Assembly (NCBI GenBank): GCA_964016875.1
Contig: OZ024720.1
Location: forward strand, 16,790,242-16,854,241
Length of the DNA stretch: 64,000 bases
Direction of reading: 5' to 3'
Source: Fallopia convolvulus
Taxonomy: Eukaryota > Streptophyta > Magnoliopsida > Caryophyllales > Polygonaceae
In this document: positions 21,513-33,839 of the stretch, piece after piece
How positions within the stretch are numbered: position 1 is the first letter of the stretch
Layout of the letters: the number at the start of each line of letters is the position of its first letter
Position numbers and translations under genes: made by a program
Notes under the pieces: generated by a model
What the model saw: only the letters and a program-made list of their open reading frames with translations
Database searches by the model: none
What the model was told of the DNA's origin: nothing

Positions 21513-24500
21513 CTAGGTAAGTGCCATTAATTTAATAGAAAAATTAATACTTTTAATCATGGATCTTGTTAATTAAAATAGATATAGTTAGATTAGAACC
21601 AATTTCCTTAATGAGCATATAACGATTTTCCCAAAAAATACCATTTTAACGCATATGTTGTATATCATAAAAAGTTCATATCTTGTCACTTAATGCACAG
21701 ACCAAGAGACTGATCCCCTTCTTCAAAAAGGCTTTTGAAAGAATAATTAAATAACGAATGACCAAAACTTTCTGATAGGACAACAAGCCCACCAAATCTT
21801 TCTACAACTACCTTCATTTCTGCCACCCCAACCTATAGCAAACATAATGGCAATCAAAACATTCGTCATCACCCTACTTAAGCTTCTTAAATCTTTGTTA
21901 AAAAAGGTCATAAGCAAGAGGTGTGTGGATGTTTTTAATAACTTGGCAAACGCTTCTCACCTGATCAAGTGCTGAAGCAAAAAGATCAAGCACATGGCCT
22001 TTGATTAACCAGCTGCTCTGATAGACTATCATAAAATTTCACCGCCTTGTGAAAAAAGGTGTTGCATCCTTATGTAGATCCTTATGAGAACGTACAGGAT
22101 CAAATAAATCATGTGATACAATTTGCACACAATATAGAGAATGTCAATTAACAGCGGCATCTATATCACAAGAAACAAGCTAGATCTTCTTCTGCCCAAA
22201 CTTACCATTCATGCTCCTTCTGTACAAGGACCTCCAACTAAAGCAATATTTCGAGCACCTGTTCCAGAAAAACAAGCTCCAAGCAAGCCAGTTGTGACAC
22301 TCAAAGCCACACCAGTGCACCTCAAACCAGTTGTAGTTCATCCAACAACTACAATTCACAATACACATGTTCAAACCAGATTTCAATAACATAAAACAAA
22401 ACTCAAACTATCTTGAGAAAAAGGACTAAGTTAACTGGAGGATTATCACACATTCATACTTAAATGGCACGCCAAAATCCAATCCAAATCCAAAAATCCA
22501 AGCTATCCCAGAATTCATCAAGATATAGATTACATCACCACAACCAAAAGTTTAGAACACTCCAAAACATGTAATACACAGGTTCAATCCAAATTTCAAT
22601 CACATAAACAAAACTCAATCTATCATGAGAAAAGGTGCTAATTAAGTCAACTGGAGAGCACACATTGATATTTAACAAATGGCATGTCCATCCTAGAAAA
22701 TAAAAAGCAACAGTAAGATAAGTATAGCATACTCAAACATGAAGAGACATTAGGCAACTTGGATTGTAGAGACACCAACGAGTCTCCAACATGCAAAAAA
22801 GCAACTTACTTGGATTGTAGTAACACCTTCCTTGCCAACTTCCTCCATGGCTTTAGCAAATCAACGCACCAATTTCTCTTTCTCCATTGGCTGATATGGT
22901 ACCTACAGAAATTACAAATACATCATTGGACTGATACATGATTCAAAAATGAACTTCTAAAACATCACCATTGAGGGTCAAAACAAACTTGAGAAATCTC
23001 GTGTCTTACTGATCATACGTTCTCAACTCTTCAATTTCGTCGTCATTACATAGTTAGATGCCATACTAATACCTCTTCTGAGATCTATTTTGTTCATTCC
23101 AAACAACAAATGACTTGCAACCTTTAGTGAACATCGCTTGTGTAAGAATAATAGCACATGTAGTGCCTTCAGTGAATGCCCTAGTCTCCTTATCACCTCA
23201 TTTCTTGAGGCTACTTGCAATCCATTCTGACAAGAATCGGGAAAAGCCAAGGCCTATTAAGTACTCCACAAGCCCCTTGCCTGTAATTTCCACCTAAACA
23301 ACTGATTAAAAACCTTGTACCTACTTTATTTATGTATACAATTCCAAAACACAAGTTGGAAACATTTGAGAAAGAGCACCAGAATAATATTTACATGGCC
23401 CAAATAGTTAATAATCAAGAAGTATCATAGAAAAGCTATATGTATTCATGAGCAAATCAACTATGAACTCCCATGTTACAGCGAAAACACAAATCTACTC
23501 AAGTATCCAGATTAAGCCTATCAACATTTAAATCATACACTTTCTTACATCAACAAGAACCAATTGAAACCTCTCAATGAGTGTAGCATAAGCAATGTCA
23601 ACTTCTAGCCCGGAAAACATAAATTTGCCATAAGCATCATGATTGCAATTTCACGAGCTGTTGAGTGTCTGCCAGAAAGTAAGATGAAAAAGTGTTAGTA
23701 TGTTACTATGTATTTAAACCAGCCATAGAACACATTAATTTTGCTCTTAACCAAACTAAGTATTAGGTGTGGAATAGGCAATTAATTAAACCAAGAAACT
23801 GAAGGTCCACAGCTTAAAATTGAATTCATAAAAAGGAGTGTAAAGTGTAAACCTTACCTCTGGCAAGAGCTCTAACAATCTCAAGATTAAGCGAACTGAC
23901 CTACCCAAGAAACAACATCCAAAAATTCAATGAACTGATTATAAAAACTTGGGCAAAAAATGACACAATTGCACAGTTGACAATAGGCTTACGAAAATAC
24001 GAGTTGTCACAAAGCCAGCCTTGACAATAGGCTTCTCCAAGCTTCCCTTATGGAGTCCAAGATTTGCTAACTTGGAAGTGCCCAAAAGAACCTGCATCAT
24101 CCAGTGTTCACATCAATATGTTTTTTGGCAATGTAACAGCAGATTGAATAAGACTTCACTAAATCCTGCAAAATTACTACCCGTAATCCATATTCAAAAA
24201 ACGTATCATTTACTTATAAAGCACTCAAATATGGAAATCTGAGTTATACAAACAAATAATTGTTACTAAGGACATTCAGTGTGATTCAGTTGAACAACAA
24301 AATTGATCAAGGCTAATTTCAGTGACAACAAAGCCTATTCATGAAAGTATCTATATTTATGAAACATTCAAATTTGGCAACTGAGCTATACCAACAGATA
24401 AGAAGTTACTAAGGAAATTCAGTGATCCAGATGAACTACAAAACAACGGAAAGCTAAATTCAGTGACTTTATGAGTGGCTAGAACGATACCAATTACCAA

Positions 24501-27079
24501 ATACAGCAAAGGCAAGAAAACTAACCAGTTCCTTGGACAACAATGAAGTTGCTACTCTCAATTGATGAGCAGCTCAAATCATCTCCCACATCAGGGCCAA
24601 CAAAACCTAATTTCCCAGGTCGCTTGCTCCAATCCATCCCAATCACCTCAGGCAAGCTATGATTTCCTTCATTAACTATTCTCCTATTCATTCTTGCAAG
24701 TAATTGCAGCTCCACCTTCAATAGATAAAAAATCAAGGTCAAATTTCTGTTTAAGGTTCAATTGAATCCAAATAAGGAGATTGCAACAATAATTAAATGT
24801 TTCAAACAATTAGGATCATTCAATAGGTGATTTGTAAATGGGTGATTGCAACAATAATCCAGCAACTAAAATTCAGTGTCTCAGAAGCAAATTACTGCGA
24901 AACACATGAAAATAGCAAAACCTAATAAAACGAATCTGTACGAAGAGTTACGAACTTAATTTGATAACAGTTTAAGCCAAGAGTACTATTCAGGTGAATT
25001 TAGATCCACCAGTAAGATTGAGAACTCTAGCAAGAGTACCAGTAAATCATTACTGGGTTCTCCTTATCTTGGCTCTATCAAACAATTTATTAGATGATCT
25101 AAATCAAATCTATGAGAACTAATAAGGGGATACAAATGTCCAAAGATACTCAAGATTACATGGCATTTAGTTAATATCCTCTCTGTTTCTCACAGCAGGC
25201 TTTGGAACTTGTTGGTGTTTGAACCTTTTCTAGCTCCCTACAACATAAAATTCCCACCATTACACCAATAATTAACCACAGCAAATAACCAACATCAATA
25301 CACTATTCTGTGTGATTTTTTTTTACCTTCATCAACAGGAAGAAAGAATTCCTTGCCCTTTTGAGCCCTTGCTCCTAGGAGCCATTACTCATAAAGGACA
25401 CATCCTTTGTTGCACTTCAGATGCTTTCAACAAAAGAGGTCAGTTGGATATTTCTCTTTAAATTGCAAACTTCATATAATTCCAATAAATATAGAAGTTA
25501 AATCTTTCACCAGAATTAACTATTATTGTGATGACATAATGCATATCCTAGCCTCACGATCATAAGGTTTTACACTTCTCCAGAACATAGAGTTGTTATG
25601 TCTCAACAGAAAGTGGAGGTAAGAAAGCAAGTTCGGAACACCATAAATGGCATCATCAATCATAAAAGAACACCATTACCCAAAGCATTGATACTTGACA
25701 ATAGAACACCATAAATAGTTGAACTGAAATAAGCGACTCACTAAAATCTCACATGAATTTAACAAGCTCAACTTCAAATCATGTGACATATGAGTCATGT
25801 CTTGGTGACCTCTCAAAGTGGAATTCATCAAATTAGAAAGCTTGATTGCTTTCTAAGTACATCCACCTGATTCAAAGAAAGATTACAAAGCTAAAAAAAG
25901 GAGATCATCATGTGAAAAAAACATCATAGAAAACTGAAACATGAAAAAATATCACCCAAATGAACTCGATCCCCTAACCCTAAACTCAAAATCACCACTC
26001 GTATGAACCCTATTCTTAAAATCCTAGTCCTAAATCTCAAACTACATTTGGAACTAACAAACCAACTCAAATTGATAATTACATATATAAAATCACCACT
26101 CAAATAAACTCAATTCTTAAAATTCCAACTCTAGATCTCAATTAACAACTGGAATCAACCTAATTCCATGACATTAGGCAGAGTTCAACATTACTTGAGA
26201 AATTAAGCAGGCTTTAACCAAGCGAATATAGAGAGAGATAAAGGCCCGAAAAAAAACTCACCAGTTTCACCAACCATCAGACGTCTCTCAAAGTCCACAA
26301 CCATCAAATTGTCTCCAAACCACCGATTGCGGTGGATCCGCCGGAGTTCCGGGGTAGCGATTTGCTGGTGGGTGCTTCAACAGGCTTCCACGGGGAGGCG
26401 GAGCACCGACGAAGATGGAGATTTCCAGGCGATTGTCTGTGACCACTTGTAAGCGCAGGTCGTGGAGATCCCCCAACAAACCCTAGGGAATCAGAGTACC
26501 AACTGAATTCAGTATAAAACTCAGAAATAAAAAAAGGAAGCATTCAGTGCGAAAAGGTACCGATTTCAGGGGATTCGCCGGAGATCCGGTGGCGGTGTCC
26601 TAGCGGTTGCCTGAACGGGCTTTGTTTGGGTAGCAGATCGACGACGGAGATTGAAGTCCCGACGGTCTCCGAGAACCTGCAGGCGTAATTCGAAACCCTA
26701 GAAATTAAGGCAAGAAATCACGAAAAAGATCGAAGAAGGGAACCGGTGGAGCTTTAGGGAACCAGAGGGCTAAAGCTCCAGCTTGACAGCCATACCTGAA
26801 GGGCGGAAGATAAAACGGCGGCAATGGACGGAGAAGAATACGGAGAAGAAAAGAGAGGCGCGCAAAGAAGACGTAGAAAGAAAACGGAATAAAAGCAGAC
26901 TGCGTAATAAAATCTATAAACCTAATTTAAAAGGAAAAAGCATATTAAATTACGTAAAACGAGAGCCGTAGATAGCTTAAATATATAGTTCATCAGCGGT
27001 TAAGGTTGCAAACGCTCCTGGATTGTTTAGGGAAGTAGGGATAGGGTAGTAGGAAAGTAGGAAAGTAGGAAAGTAGGGA
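21513..27079 (-). mobile_element. Gene-capturing Helitron in the 5' LTR
   Basis: Read on the minus strand, it starts TCCCTACTTTCCTACTTTCC at 27079 and ends in CTAG at 21513. A perfect 8-bp AT stem (21526-21533 with 21541-21548) stands 9 nt before the CTAG. It lies between A (21512) and T (27080) without target duplication. The 3' LTR has the empty site at A37927/T37928. The 5.57 kb encode no helicase that I could see, so it is non-autonomous. They carry spliced-looking gene fragments on the minus strand: a 5'-UTR-like GC-rich part at 26270-26900, an unidentified exon at 24521-24742, another near 24005-24095, and a CPN60 piece. Confidence 0.8.
22811..23260 (-). pseudogene. Captured fragment of a mitochondrial-type chaperonin CPN60 gene
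   Basis: Minus-strand translation gives GTTCAIILTQAMFTKGCKS, then in a shifted frame GMNKIDLRRGISMA, then NGEREIGALI, and after another shift AKAMEEVGKEGVTTIQ. These match consecutive segments of the plant mitochondrial HSP60/CPN60 equatorial and intermediate domains. An intron-like gap separates the second and third. The donor gene is not in this window. Frameshifts, stops and loss of the rest of the protein show it is a dead copy carried by the Helitron. Confidence 0.7.
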
Positions 27080-27385
27080 TTTTTGGGGGTTGTAATGCTA
27101 GTTTAATGGTAGTGTGGGTTGCAATAGGACAAATAATTAGTATTGATTAATACGTATTTGGTTTGATTTACATATATAACTATATGTTTGCGTGTTCGAT
27201 CACAACACGCATATAAGTTTAGTTAGTTAGCTAGTTATATATATACATGTAGGAGATCGATTAAATTGTTCAATTCAAGTATATATGCAAGATCGTCTTG
27301 ACTTCTGCATTAATGGAGTTTAGGGTTCATTAAGAGCTTCATTCGTATTGTATAAATATAAGTCTTTTGTTTTGTTTTATCTTTA

Positions 27386-29390
27386 TTTATAATACTATAA
27401 ACTTAAATAATTTTAACAATTAATATTCATTCAAATAATATAGTTTTTTATAATATCATTCAAACATACATCTAAATAATAATAACATATTTACACACTT
27501 AACAAGAGGTGCAATCAATCAACCAGTTAATGAGCATTCAAGACACCTCTCACATTCTAAACCTCTTATACTGGGAAGGATATAGTCAACACATAATTAA
27601 GGACATTGAAAATAAAATTACGTAGTATATATCTTCAGTCAATAACATTCTACAATGTGCAAAAGTGAACGGCCAAGTTAGTAAATTTTCCAAATTAAAT
27701 TGCCCCATCAATACAATTTCAAATCTCATCTAAACGGCCAATGTGTAGGTTCCATTCAGCCAAATGAGTAAATTTTTAAAATTAAATTGCCAATCAATAC
27801 AATTTTCAAATCTAATCTAAATGGCCATTGAAAATAAACACCTGTATACAATGAAAAAAATAAACATAATCATGAAAAAAATAATTTATTTAAAATCTTA
27901 TTTTACTCATAACTAAAACTAAACAAATGTATACAATGAAAATCGATATGATCATTACAAAAAATAATGAGACTAGGGGTTAACAACTCTAAGGTTTTTG
28001 CTAAAATAAATATTTAATATTATACAGTAAAATTGACCCTTTTTTTCTAACAAATCTACCCAATCTGAAAATATTTGTTTTCTCAAAAGAAACTTTAACA
28101 TGCACTTCTTTACCGTTTAAGAAATCACAATCACAACTTTAATATCTTAAATATGTAACACTAGCAATTATAGGCCACATTGTTATAGAAGATAAAATGT
28201 GACCATTATAATTGACTTATTATTATAAGTTAATTTTAACGTTAAAAAAAAAAAAAAAGATATTGAAATGAAAATCAGAACTAATCTTTCATTTTAAAAA
28301 AGAGATAATTGCTTCAAATTCTTAATTGTTCGGTAACTTACAAAAATAAGTGCATAATCTTAATCCTAATTGGGTTGGAAGTCATTACACACCAAATGAG
28401 ACCTCAAAATAGGACGGTCAAAATTCACATTCAACAAATGTAAATGCCCCAAGCCAAACATCCCCACATTAAACAAAATTTTAATTTCCACTTAATGACA
28501 TTTATTTGTGTAGTTAATATTTGGATGTGAATGTAACGTTCAATCTAGCATTTAGGTATGATTAAGCTCTTTATATATATGAGACTCCGTCATGGCTTAA
28601 TGAGCCTTTTAGAGAATATGGAAAAAAATCTCAATCTCATTTTCACCCTTTTTTATTCACTATTTTGATTTTGATATATGCATGTACTATATTGATATGT
28701 GTGGATTTTGTTTGAAAAGTTGTTATCTTTTTTGTTCTACTTTAAATTATGGTTTATAATTTAAGATATCAATTTTGTGCATATTGATTTATAGTTTGAG
28801 AGGTGGATTTGATGTTAATCTCTAACATTTTCCTATGTTGCTTGGTAAGCAGGATGAGATAATGAAGTATTCTAAAGAAGTTCAATCCTAAATTCCTAAC
28901 TACATCAAAGGTAATTTCTAATTTGATTTTATTATGTAACTAGATTGCATTGTAATTTTTACCTTTACAATTCACGTGTGCTTATCACAAGTTTTGTAAA
29001 AATATCTATCATCAGTTGTATTTATATTTTTTTTGGTTATGATTTTAAACTTTCCAATTTATTTGGAAATAAAATATATTGCATAATCAACTATGCCAAT
29101 AAAACTTTATCTTATGTATTTGTGCAACTAAAACATATACTAAATTATGAAAAATAGAAATAACTCAAATATAATGTCAGCGAAACTAAGCAAATTAATC
29201 GAAATGTATAATAATATCTTAGTGACATTAGACATATGTGCTATAAATTAGAAATTGCAACATTTAACATAAATCCAATCCAAGCATTAAGTACATGACA
29301 TAAGAATACCTTTTTAAGTAAAATTATATTAAAATAGTGTTTTTAAAATTAAAAAATTATTCCGTGCGTAGCACGGGCATCACCACCTAG
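27386..29390 (+). mobile_element. Non-autonomous Helitron in the 5' LTR
   Basis: The 2,005-bp element lies between A (27385) and T (29391). Its 3' end has the stem CCGTGC-GTA-GCACGG (29362-29376), ten bases, then CTAG. The 5' end reads TTTATAATACTATAAAC, with TT where TC is usual. The 3' LTR has the exact empty site at A41450/T41451. It is AT-rich with no gene recognised. A 275-bp copy of its 5' end occurs at 38234-38508. Confidence 0.82.
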
Positions 29391-30744
29391 TTATATATAA
29401 ACCTAAATGTTTAACGAATTAACGTTATAAGTGTATAGGATAGATTAATTAATGCCTTATCTTGTTTTAGTGGGTTTTAATATACTTTTGAAAGGGGATT
29501 ATATATATAACTGTGTGTAGTACCGTTTAGGCTAAGAGTACTTTTTAATTGGGATTACACTAGTCTGGAAAAAGCTAGTAATTTCGGGGTAGATGGTTTG
29601 TTAAATAGTTTAGTAGGTGCTATTTACTAGTTGCTTAATTAGTAATATTTGTTAATATTTTTAGGGTTCTAACGTTACTCGTGACCGTTAAATCGCATAA
29701 GGGTCACCTTTAAAGTAAGCCGTTTTCGACTTGCTCGGTTCTTCTCTATCCTGTTAGATTGGCATACCGTTATTGTAGGGCGGGTTTTGGAAACTAGTCC
29801 CGAATACTTTTTAAATTTTTTAAACTTCTTGAATTGTTGTGTGCGTAAAATGGTTTTGAATGTATTTTATCGGAAAGATATTTTGGAACGATTTCTCTAT
29901 GTTGGTACCGTTTCCGACACGGCCTATCCTAGCTGGCGTTGAGGAAGAGTTGGCTACATATGACCAGTGTGATAGGGAAACCGTGCCCCTTCTAAACGAA
30001 AAATATTATCTATGTGTTTTGGCAAGTGCTCCAGTGGAGGCTTAGCTAGGGTTAGAAGGGAGATTGTGAAGGGGAGTGAGAGGGCCTGCCTCTGCACTCG
30101 GCGCGGTGATGAGCGCCTTGGAAGTCGGATTGTGAAAAAGGAGGAATTGCTTTGTTATGAGGTGGTGATTGTAAATGTGTATGTGGCTATGTGTGACTGA
30201 TTATAACTAATTTAGGTATTGGCCTTTAGAGTTATGATTGCGAATGTGGATTTGTATGCTGACTTTAGAAATGCTTTCAAAACGTTCTGCAATTTTCGTA
30301 TTCTCTCTGACTTGATAGATTAGAAGTTGACCCTTCGGGGAATATTTTTCAGTTCCAAGTATGAATCAGGGAACCGTGCAGGAACCGAGGCCAGATGGCG
30401 GGGCGGAGCGGTGAAGAGCGCGCGTCATAGTAGGGTCGGGTTTACGTTAGCTTATTTATGATTTTCTAGGATGATGGTTTTACTAATATGATGGAGTTGG
30501 TATTATTACTTGTCTTTGTTTCCTCGAATAATTTATTGTTAGCAGTAATTCATCGGTTTTGAATATTTATATTTTCGGGACCGCATGCATGACTATGTTT
30601 TCTACGTTTTACTAAATAAAAGGTTGGATGTTTTTATTATGTTTTCTCGTCGTGCCCGTGTTGCAAGATTGTCAACCTACTTAATAGTACCTAGTAAGGT
30701 CTATTTCTAAGTAGCGTCCCGTCGGAAGTCGGGGTGTTACAAAT

Positions 30745-30760
30745 TGGTATCAGAGCTAGG
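30745..30760 (+). other. Primer-binding site of the gypsy element
   Basis: TGGTATCAGAGCTAGG starts 3 nt after the 5' LTR. It is the usual plant gypsy site complementary to the 3' end of initiator tRNA-Met and sets the start of minus-strand DNA synthesis. Confidence 0.88.
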
Positions 30761-30990
30761 TTGACAACAGGGCACATGGAACTGACGAACGAGAGTACCC
30801 GAGGTCCAACTTAAAATCAAAATCGGCCGATGTTTTTAAAATGTTTTCATCGGGGTAGACATGTTGCATGTAGGGGGTAGGTGACACGTCGCGACTCCAC
30901 CCCATCAGCCGAAGGACCTCACGTAGAATAGTAAGAATTACGTTAATAAATAGGATGTTTAAGTTTTGACTGTGGGACTTTCTGTTATAG

Positions 30991-33813
30991 ATGACCCCAC
31001 CAACTAGCGCAGGAGCTGCTGAAGCCAATGGAAGAGGCCGCGGAAGAGTCCGCGGTAGAGGTGGAGGTAGAGGTCATGGCAGGGGTATAGGAGAGGCCCC
31101 TGTAGCTGCTGAGCCAGAGGTACAACATAATACCCACCAGGAGGAGGTTGTTGAGAGTCAGGATGTGGCTACTGCTATTCATCAAGAGGACGGTGCATCT
31201 GTCCCTGGAGGGGTTCCCCCAGCCAACGGGTCTCAAGTGGGAGGAGGAGTGCCACCAGCAGGACCCCACTGAGTATAGCGAAGTCAAGATCGTTCCACAG
31301 GAAGCAAGGTTGTTCGTTTATCAATCTACTAAAAAGCAAACAAAACAAATAAAAACACTCACAAGTAGCCTCGTTAACGACGTTGTCAGGGTCGTTAACG
31401 AACCACCGAACACAAAAACACTCAAATAACGACCTAATTAAATTCGGTACCGAGGTAAGTAACTCAGCAACGAAAATTCACTAGAAATAATTCAAATAAA
31501 ACAAAGATCTAGGACTAGGGACACCACAACATAGCCAAGTATATAAACTCGCAAGAAGATAAGATCATGCCTTTAAACAGATAGAGTCATCAACTTTCGT
31601 TGACTTAGCAAGTAAATTAACCAACTTTCGTATCCTAATTCACTTAATTGCTTGTTTTGGATCTAAAGCTTGAAACTTTCGCATTCAAACAATATCAACC
31701 TTCAAGTTACTAACTTTCTCTTTCAATCAAGTTAAAAACTCAAATTACCTCAACTTTCGTTTCGGTATAAGCACGGCAAACAATCTCAATAAAAGATAAA
31801 AGGCATTCAACACACAATCTTACTCATCAAACATGCTCAACTATGTCGGGCTTAACCCCGATCCTAGAAAAGAAAACTACTCACTAATCATAACTAAGAA
31901 ACTAATAATTTCAATCAAAGGAAACATTGAAAACAAAACAATACTCAAATTAATAAGAAAATATCGTCTTACAGAGATTCAGAAGAAACCGAAAACATCG
32001 AAATACCAAATCAAAATCACGACTAACGATCCCGGTAACTTTCTTCTACCGAGCCCTTTTGATCGCAACTCCGATCTGTCTTCTCTCTTTCGGCCCTCCA
32101 AAAATCTCTCTAAAAAAATCCTCCTCTAAATCCCCCTCTTTCTATGCTAGATAGAAGGGTATTTATACTAAAAAGCTAAAAACAAAAAAGGCTAAAAGAT
32201 ATAAAACTTTCCTAAAAAGATAGAAATAAAACTCTAAAAGATAGAAACTAAATATAAAAAGATAATAAGACCTAAAATACATATTCTAATAACCCTAAAA
32301 GATTCTAGAAAGATACTCAACCGACCCGGAAATAAATTCCCGCTCAGGATCGGTGAATTATAAAATCAAACTTCAAATCTTCTCTTTCGTGGCCTCGTTA
32401 ACGAGCCCTCACAACCTTGTTAAAGAGCTTGGGCTTCGTTTTCTTCCACACTTCTTCTCGTAATCTTGATCTCTGACTTCTTCAATCTTGTATTCCTCCG
32501 TCTTGCACTGTAATGCTCCAAATTCAGCTCCATATAGCTCTTTTCCTTGCTAAAACCTACAAAATACACAAAATAGCGTAGCTTCCACTCTTTTCATAGA
32601 AATATGCAAAACTATCTAAAAACACTCAAAACTAAACCTAAACTTAACAAAACTAAACCTATTAAGCAAAGAAAACCTACTAAAAACTATACTAGAAATG
32701 CGAACATCACGCTGCGATCCAACTGTTGTTGCAAACCTTGTTGGGGGCAGGAGCTGCACTGAATTTGAACGCAGTTACGGGGAAACAAGGAACTGAGAGG
32801 AGGGCACCAAGACCAGACTCTGTTTTGGCTGCCCAGTTAGGAGCTATGCCGGATTCGCAAGGACCAGTGATAGCTGATCGTGTGGTTGAACCGAGGAGAC
32901 AGTATCGCGAGCCTCAGCCTGACAAGTGGCTCGCAGAGTTTAGGAAGACTGGGGTGCCGAATTTTGCCGGAGCTCAGGGTTCTGACGTAGAGCAGTGGTT
33001 GAAGAGGGTGAAATCTGCGTTGGACTCTATTAAGGCACTAGAAGAGAGGAAGATGTCCTTAGTCTACTACATGAGAGTGCTTTTGACTTTCGAGGAGTTT
33101 GAGAGGCGGATTCGAGATCAGTACTGTCCTCCGGTGGTGAGGGCGGCTCGGGAGGCTGCTTTTCGGGATGTGGACCCGAAAATATCACAATAGCTGAGAC
33201 TACTCTGAAGTTTCAGCAAGAGTTGGAGGCGGTGCCGAATGCTGCCCCTACTGAGGAGTTGAAGATTGCGACCTTTCTAAAAAGGTTGCAGCCGCATTTA
33301 CGTGCCTATGTGTCTGGTCTCCGACTCGCGACATTGATAGACGTTCATCAGTCTGCTTTGGCTTATGCTATGGCCACGATCCGACAGAGATAGTTAGAGG
33401 TGCATACCACTGGGAGCAAGAGGCAGAAGTTGTCTGCCCCGGCAGAACCTAGGAGACATAGTAGTCCCGGCTCTTCTCAGCCACAACGATCAGTGTTTCA
33501 GTCACATGGTCGTCAGAACCAGCGCCGTCAGAGTCAATCCACTGGAGGGCTGAGAGAGTGCTTCAACTGTGGAAGCACTACTCATTTGAGGAGTCAGTGT
33601 CCGAAGCCAGTCAGGAGCTGTTTCACTTGTAGGAAGCCTGGCCATTTACAGCAGTACTATAATGTTGGAGCACCCTCACAGGGATCTTCACCGCGGACAG
33701 TGAACCAGATGCCTCGTCACCAGCCTCATCAGTTTCAGCAGGCACCGAGTCAGGGCAGAGGTCGTGGCGCAGGAGTTAGTACTACTGGGGGCAATCAGCC
33801 TCATATGTTTTAG
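30991..33813 (+). pseudogene. Gypsy gag, interrupted and broken
   Basis: Gag forms the virus-like particle and binds RNA. It starts at 30991 (MTPPTSAGAAEANGRGRG, an RG-rich N-terminus), is interrupted after 31269 by a 1.44-kb insert, and resumes in frame at 32708. The retrotransposon-gag domain follows (ADRVVEPRRQ to ALEERKMSLV, 32870-33070). A frameshift lies near 33185 and a TAG at 33392. Of two zinc knuckles near 33560-33660, the first is intact (CFNCGSTTHLRSQC). The second has Tyr where its last Cys should be. A TAG at 33811 ends the frame. Confidence 0.82.
31267..32710. mobile_element. 1.44-kb insert of unknown class in gypsy gag
   Basis: The insert (31270-32707) starts TGAGTATAGCGAAGTCAAG and ends AAATGCGAACAT. 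CAC stands on both sides (31267-31269, 32708-32710). Removing the insert and one CAC leaves the gag frame continuous, so these borders are well supported. It is A-rich and contains repeated AACTTTCG words and CGTTAACGA words, with no protein similarity. A 3-bp duplication would suit CACTA or Harbinger elements, but their terminal motifs are missing. Confidence 0.6.
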
Positions 33814-33839
33814 ATGAGGAGGGCTGACGCCTTACACGC

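Larger units (their letters stand above)
20570..30741 (+). repeat. 5' LTR of the gypsy element (with two Helitrons)
   Basis: LTR-own segments are 20570-21512, 27080-27385 and 29391-30741, about 2.6 kb after removing the Helitrons at 21513-27079 and 27386-29390. The ends are TGTAATACCC and GGGTGTTACA. Outside the identical tract described at 37928-38508, the comparable parts differ from the 3' LTR by roughly 3-4% by eye, so this is not a recent insertion. The segments 20590-21160 and 29606-30535 are missing from the 3' LTR. Confidence 0.85.

Noticed and set aside
22141..22389. Plus-strand proline/valine-rich open frame inside the Helitron
   Set aside because: It has no similarity to a known domain, lies in decayed captured sequence and has no upstream gene structure.
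29860..30200. Short plus-strand open frames in the 5' LTR
   Set aside because: LTR sequence without protein motifs, absent from the 3' LTR; probably chance.
31267..32710. Gag insert as a CACTA or Harbinger transposon
   Set aside because: A 3-bp duplication fits, but the right end lacks the matching inverted terminus and no inverted repeats were found.
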